From: Pogostemon cablin
Lineage: Eukaryota; Streptophyta; Magnoliopsida; Lamiales; Lamiaceae
Direction of reading: 5' to 3'
Assembly: GCA_023678885.1 (NCBI GenBank)
Contig: CM042958.1
Location: 16,920,852 to 16,984,851, forward strand
DNA length: 64,000 nucleotides
Positions 59,029-64,000 of the stretch are shown here, piece by piece (the first letter of the stretch is position 1; every line of letters begins with the position of its first letter). Under the pieces are notes generated by a model. It was not told where the DNA came from, ran no database searches, and saw only the letters and a list, made by a program, of their open reading frames with translations. Made by a program: the position numbers and the translations under genes.

Positions 59029-59840
59029 TGTTGTATATGTAGACCATGGATGCAGTGTCCATTACCATACGTATAGTGACCATGGATGCATGTGTGGATG
59101 AGTGTGTGACTTATAGCAATAGGTATACACAAGAAAGGTGAGGATGATGACTAACAGCAAGGTGATGGTCAGCAGAAAGATGATCAAGCTACATAGAAGA
59201 AGATCAGTTGATAAGGATTGATTATAACTAACTGATCATTAGTTGATTGGCTTGATAATTCATGCATGGCAGTTTAAGTGGTGTATTGTTGCAGCTTGTA
59301 AGTTGTCATTGGTTGACAGTTAATCTTGATTGAAGTGTTAAGCTAAATCAAGAAGGAAGTTTCGGTTCTGATGATGGAGATTCAACACACATGATTAGTT
59401 ATGAGATTCAACCATAAAGTAGTTGGTTGAATTGAGGAGTTGAAGTAGTTCAGAACAGTTGCAACTAAAACTAATCACATGGCAGTTATGATATTGCCTG
59501 GTGGGATCAGATCAGTGAAGTTTATATATACATCATCATACACAGCAAATACAAGTAGTAGTGAAGTCGAACATCATCATTATACAAGTTAGCAAATCAA
59601 ATTAGGGTTTCTTAAGTGTTCTAGTTTATCATCTTCATCATATTGTAATCATGATTCATCAAGATAGTGATTACTCTCCTTTAGAGTGGATGTAGATCAA
59701 CATGATCGAACCACTATAATTCTTGTCTTCCTTCTTCATGTTTTGATTTCAGTTTTCTTTTAGTTAATCAATACATTCATAAGAGGTTAGTGTAGATTGT
59801 AAGCTTCTTTGATTGATCAAAGTTTGCTGCATTCATAAGA
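59029..59840 (+). repeat. 3' LTR of copia element B
   Basis: Near-identical partner of 54064-54874; ends ATAAGA before CAAAC. Confidence 0.95.
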
Positions 59841-59845
59841 CAAAC

Positions 59846-60281
59846 AAACTAAATACGATCAGGCTTAATAGTATTTTACAAGTCATTACTTATAATCTCC
59901 AAAACTAATTTGATGTCACTGGAGTCGCCCATTTTTATGTTTGATTTTCGATTTTTGAAACGAACCTTGCTTTCTGCTGTGCATTCTATGATTATGTTCT
60001 CATAAATCAGCATGAACTCTGCTATTACATCATTTGAAGAGATGCTCTGTGTTGTCTACTAATTTACAAATGCAAAGAACAGCAATATTAGCTCCGTGTA
60101 TGATTCTAGAACATAAACACTACCCAACCAAACCTTTCTTACTTTCACAACATCTGCTACATATATATATTGTTCTATAGCACATTTTTTTAACATATCT
60201 AAAGAATCTAGAAAAGGCTACAAGCTAAGCAGCCAGCCAGCTTAATAATCTTTAAGGGCTGATTAACGATACAACTGCTAT
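59846..60281 (-). other. Probable 3' UTR and flank of the SPX gene
   Basis: AT-rich; no coding frame. Lies between element B and the SPX stop codon. Confidence 0.4.
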
Positions 60282-62892
60282 TCACTTCTCAGGATCGTCC
60301 AACTCATTCACTTGCATCGGGGGCAATGAGAACATGTTTACGGTTGAACTTCCACTTCTGATTTCCTTCAGTGTCCGTAAAGCTGATATTGTTAGTTTTA
60401 AGTACATGTTCTCCATGCATTTTATTTCAGCAAGTTCCTCGGGAACTTTGAGTTTTTCTGTTTCTTCATCAGCTGCTGTCTGATCACTGCAGCCTTCTTT
60501 CTGATCAATATCTTCTTGTGGAGCTAACTGCTCGTGCCTCAGGAAAATGTGAGAAATCATTATCTCACACTCCTTGACAAGTTTGTTTATAACTTCAGTC
60601 CTGAAGAATGGTTCGTGTAGAACCTTTTGGATGAAAGGCAACCGAATGAGATCACCACTTCTCTTATCATACTTCTTCAGAATCTTCAGCAGGCCTGCTC
60701 CGAGAAAAATAAAGGTCAAGACTGAATAATTTTGGCTTGCAAAATATAAAGAGATTAGATGACAGTGAATACAATGACAATGTGAGAAGCAGTATTGCAA
60801 AACTAAATTCTCTCTCCAAGTGTGCACTTCTCTAATAAGCAAAGACTTTGTACAAAAAGTATTATGGTCTTTAACATAATCGGAGCAATACCATTTACAA
60901 TTATACTTATAAAGAACAAAATTTCCAAGCTAATAGTGTTGCATGCATAAATCCTTATTGCTCATTCTTTCCGTAATTCTAAAATCTGTCAATTTTTCAT
61001 GTATTGATAACAGAATCTGAACTGTAACATCGCCTTTTAAATTTTCTGTTGCCACTATATAAAAAACAGATCATATATCCTCTGGAAGAGTAGCATTAGC
61101 CTTATTATATTCCTCAGCATCTGCTTTGCAAGAACTTGTACATGTTTTGAGACAATGGTTATTGATCTAAACAAGATTTGTAGTAGCAAGTACCTTACAA
61201 GCTGTCTGAATATGGACAAAAGCCGAAAAAACAACATCAAGCATTAATTCCACATTGCAGAAAAAAATATTCATTCATCAAATCATTCACTCTATATTCA
61301 TTAGCCAATAAATCTTTTTCTATAAAGGACGAGAATAAATAGTGTCCCAATTCTACATGTCAATACCGGCAACAACTAAATCTATAGCAAGAGGAGAATC
61401 TGTTGACTTTAAACATTTGAGGGTTCAAGTCCCCTCTATCCCCAAAAAAGCCCTTTTCTTTTAGCTCCTAAAATAGTTATCCTGTCCCCCTTTCATTAGG
61501 AGTTCCAAATTTCTTTATCTTTCTGATTCTTTGACTTTCATATTTGGGCTTAAACATACCACAACCACTTCTAAAAATTGGATTAATATTAAACAGCTTG
61601 TTTATAGTTTTATACTCCGTACTAAATATAATCATGGCAAAGAATACGGATAAGGAAACAAGTTAAACATATTGCATAAGTAGAAAATCATGGCAATATG
61701 GCAGTAAACAAAGCTGCTTTTATGGTGTTAAAGTACACTGGCAAGGTAGAAAAGTTTTTTTAGAGTATAAACCTGTGTAGTTAAGAGCACTGTAGTTTTC
61801 CAGCAAAATCATCTCGCCATGAAAATCTACAAGCTTTCTCCCTACTTTCATGAGATCTTCTTTTGCCACAGCAACCTCATCTTTCAGCATCTATTTTCAA
61901 CAAAAACACAACAGGAGTAAATCAGAGAGACATAAGAGAAACTCAACAAGAAAAGTTCCACGTATGATTCTCTATCACTTCAAGCAACCTCATTTTGTAA
62001 CTTTGGATAAAAAGCAGAAAATCTACATAATGTCATTACTTTGGAGTGCCAAATAATGTGCCAAGTTATAATCCCACCAGAGATGTACTAAAGACTGCTG
62101 CTCAAAACTCATTATATCAATGAATTCATAAAAAAAATAAAATAATAAATAAATAAAAGGATGAGCAAATAAAGGCTCCTACATATTGAAATTTGAATAA
62201 TGTAGCACTTAGATTTCATATAAAATTTTCCATCCAAATGCAATTCAGAGCTATAAGGCCAACATTCCACCCTCCGATTCTTTTATAGAGTTTTACTACC
62301 TTTTTATCTATCATCAAGTTGCAGATTCTCAAAATCCCCAATTCGATATCAACAGTCATAACCCTGCACTTGCATTCACCTCCAAATAGAAATTTCTGAT
62401 TATCTTTAGTTTCTTACGATTAAATGTGAGCTTTGCCAACTTAATTTCATTCATATCCACTTAAATAATATCCAACTACATTTCAAAGAATCAAAGGAAG
62501 ATACCCATTAAAAAAAAGTGAAATTGCACGAATAGGTAATTCAACCTAAATAACCCTAAAATATAAAAAAAATCAGAAGAAATACATACCTTAAATCTGA
62601 TAATATACTCTTCCTCTTTATCCATGAAGAACAAATTAAATTTCTTGATCTCTCCATCCAAGAGCAACACAAATTCCTTCATCTCTTTCGTAACCTCTTT
62701 CCCGTCTTCATCGATTTGATCATCGCTCAATCTAGGCCGTTTCTTGGTCCTCTCATCATCATCATCCTCGAGATCCCTCGACGGTGAGATCAATTTCAGC
62801 TGCTGCTTCAAATCCTTGTAAGAAATAAACTTGTCCTGCCAATCTGGAAAAATTTCATCAAGCAGATTTCGCAGAATCTTCCAGAACTTCAT
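60282..62892 (-). CDS. SPX-domain protein (SPX1/2/3-type phosphate sensor)
   Basis: Stand-alone SPX proteins bind inositol pyrophosphates and hold PHR transcription factors inactive when phosphate is plentiful, acting in nucleus or cytosol. Three minus-strand exons, 62590-62892, 61773-61890 and 60282-60694, give 834 nt and 277 residues with matching phases. The start is MKFWKILRNLLDEIFPDWQD. Basic ligand-site residues are visible in SYKDLKQQLK (about 24-33) and LLKILKKYDK (142-151), after DFHGEMILLENYSALNY. An acidic DLEDDDDE and a KKRPRL stretch, possibly a nuclear signal, lie between. After the SPX domain a Gln/Glu-rich tail ends VNELDDPEK, with no EXS, MFS or RING domain. The N-terminal W at residue 4 is unusual (G in SPX1). 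Intron 2 carries a chloroplast DNA fragment, and three P1BS motifs lie upstream. No lesions seen. Confidence 0.93.
61284..61550 (+). other. Nuclear plastid DNA (NUPT): chloroplast trnL(UAA)-trnF segment
   Basis: TTCTACATGTCAATACCGGC recalls the end of the chloroplast trnL(UAA) intron. Then comes the 3' trnL exon (CTGTTGACTTTAAACATTTG, GAGGGTTCAAGTCCCCTCTA, TCCCCA), followed by the trnL-trnF spacer (CCCCCTTTCATTAGGAGTTC). The tRNA half has an extra C in the T-arm region and other changes, so it is a decaying copy. It sits in intron 2 of the SPX gene. Boundaries are approximate because the edges have diverged. Confidence 0.88.
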
Positions 62893-62928
62893 CTCGATTG
62901 CGAAAAAAAGAGAGCAGATTATTGGAGG

Positions 62929-62945
62929 AGGAGGGGGGGGGGGGT
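62929..62945. repeat. Poly(G) run upstream of the SPX start
   Basis: GGAGGAGG leads into more than ten consecutive G bases, about 40 bp upstream of the ATG (poly-C in the transcript sense). Confidence 0.8.
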
Positions 62946-63011
62946 GGAAGTGTGAAATTTCACATATATATTCGTATATGAGGAAAATGGAATCGATGAA
63001 ATGGGAGTATA

Positions 63012-63057
63012 GAATATTCGATAGTTTGATGAAGAAGGCGGGAATATGCGCATATCC
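63012..63057. promoter_or_regulatory. Three clustered P1BS (PHR1-binding) motifs
   Basis: The consensus GNATATNC is met by GAATATTC (63012-63019), GAATATGC (63042-63049) and GCATATCC (63050-63057), the last two abutting. They lie 120-165 bp upstream of the SPX ATG. SPX genes are classic targets of PHR1-type factors under phosphate starvation, so control by phosphate status is a strong inference. Confidence 0.75.
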
Positions 63058-63671
63058 AAGAGAATATTATTCCTCGAGGTTAAATGTTCCTTTTGGTTTG
63101 ACCACTATAGCTGTTGGTAGTTATTTATTTCCGATTATTTGCATTTAGGTCCCTAAATCTTATACAAATTGTCCATTACCTCATTGCCTCTCTCTTTTTC
63201 AAACCTAATTAAGAAACGATTTTAATTAATTTAATTTAACAAGATTAAGAAGGTGATCAAGCAGTGCAGGCTAGGGTCGGAATATTGAAAATGAAATTTT
63301 CAGTACGTTAATGCTAATTGCTATTGATATTAAACATTATAAAAAAAATTTATGTTTTCTATATCTCTTGGTATTTCAATTTGTTGTGTATAATGTAGGT
63401 ATGTAAATCATATACCTAAAATTCAAATTAGAACTACGTAGATTATCAGAACCTGAAATCAGTTTTATATTTAAAATTTATCTTAATAAATATTGCTTTT
63501 TTGTGTGATTAGAGATGTCAAAATGAATCTAAAATAAATAGAATTATTGATGGAATAGGAAAATAAAATAAGTGATTTCATGTGGTGTGTTTTAAAGGCC
63601 ACCCATGCATGAAAAGAAGATTAGAGTTATCTTTGTGACGTTCAAAAATGATTAGAAATTCGAGGAATAAA
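63058..63671. other. Distal upstream region of the SPX gene
   Basis: AT-rich, no gene or clear repeat recognised. Confidence 0.35.
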
Positions 63672-63932
63672 CTAATGTTGTGTTTGGATGAAAGGATTTG
63701 AGAAATGATTTATAAATTTTCCCTTAAATTTCTCCATCATGTTTGGATTGAAATCAATAAATTTATAAATTCAATATTTTAAATCAATGAATTTTAAATA
63801 ATGGATTTGATTTTGAATTTTTTTAGTTGTTTTTTAATGGATGGATTTCAAATCCTCACTAAAACTATGTCATTTGAAATCCTTCCGTTATTGTATAATT
63901 GATATATTAATAATAATATATAAAATTAATAA

Positions 63933-63940
<8 letters not shown>
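63672..63940. repeat. Second copy of the fold-back flank seen at 21847
   Basis: GTGTTTGGATGAAAGGATTT, GGATTTGATTTTGAATTTTT and GGATTTCAAATCCTCAC follow the same order as at 21850-22090. The copy runs into the (AT)n tract and is cut by the window end. Confidence 0.8.

Positions 63941-64000
<60 letters not shown>
63935..64000. repeat. (AT)n microsatellite at the window end
   Basis: Uninterrupted AT dinucleotides reaching the last base. Confidence 0.97.

Larger units (their letters stand above)
54059..59845 (+). mobile_element. Ty1/copia LTR retrotransposon B, sister of A
   Basis: The body is 54064-59840 between CAAAC duplications (54059-54063 and 59841-59845). LTRs are 811 and 812 bp, differ at about ten places, and again have TG...GA ends. 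Primer site 54877-54892 and purine tract 59017-59028 match element A. Coding DNA is almost the same as in A, yet the 5' two-thirds of the LTR differs. Confidence 0.95.

Noticed and set aside
61425..61445. Candidate nuclear tRNA-Leu gene
   Set aside because: Only the 3' part of the tRNA is present, and the flanks match the chloroplast trnL intron and spacer, so it is a plastid DNA fragment.

Overview
Nuclear DNA of a flowering plant. The host genes are split by many AT-rich introns. Products include an NBS-LRR protein, pentatricopeptide repeat (PPR) proteins, an SPX protein and a plant-type phosphate translocator. Ty1/copia retrotransposons, Stowaway-, hAT- and MULE-like MITEs, a tRNA-derived SINE and a piece of chloroplast DNA lie between and inside the genes. 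A eudicot is likely; an asterid such as a Lamiales species is only a guess. All exon maps were built by hand from reading frames, splice sites and family knowledge.

Layout. 1-3246: broken NBS-LRR gene (+), cut by a 1.6-kb insertion. 5040-18921: AFG1-like mitochondrial ATPase (-), 14 exons, with a whole copia element (A, 5257-11419) in the last intron and an in-frame TAG in exon 3. 19347-21257: P-type PPR gene (-). 21847-23150: AT-rich fold-back with C-rich and G-rich arms. 23187-24677: E-type PPR gene (+) whose 5' end is tandemly duplicated. 25160-31034: older copia element C (-). 31727-32770: sugar-phosphate/phosphate translocator-like gene (-). 32771-36930: repeat-rich spacer including a SINE with 18-bp target duplications. 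36931-44080: GET4 homologue (+), 12 exon remnants, decayed, with three MITEs nested in one intron. 46452-51636: UAP56-type DECD-box RNA helicase (-), 11 exons, intact. 54064-59840: copia element B, sister to A. 60282-62892: SPX gene (-), three exons, with a chloroplast trnL-trnF fragment in an intron and three PHR-type P1BS sites upstream. The window ends in an (AT)n tract.

How the parts relate. The host genes are unrelated housekeeping or regulatory genes, not a cluster with one function. The helicase acts in mRNA splicing and export. SPX acts in phosphate sensing, and the translocator family moves phosphorylated or similar solutes. AFG1 and the PPR proteins probably serve organelles. GET4 would act in tail-anchored protein targeting, but this copy looks dead.

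Main observations: five GC-AG introns in two neighbouring genes; copia elements A and B with non-canonical TG...GA ends, nearly the same coding region but different LTRs; the AFG1 stop codon in an otherwise perfectly phased gene; the GET4 pseudogene with three independent lesions; and the plastid-DNA insertion. I found no wholly new multi-gene system.
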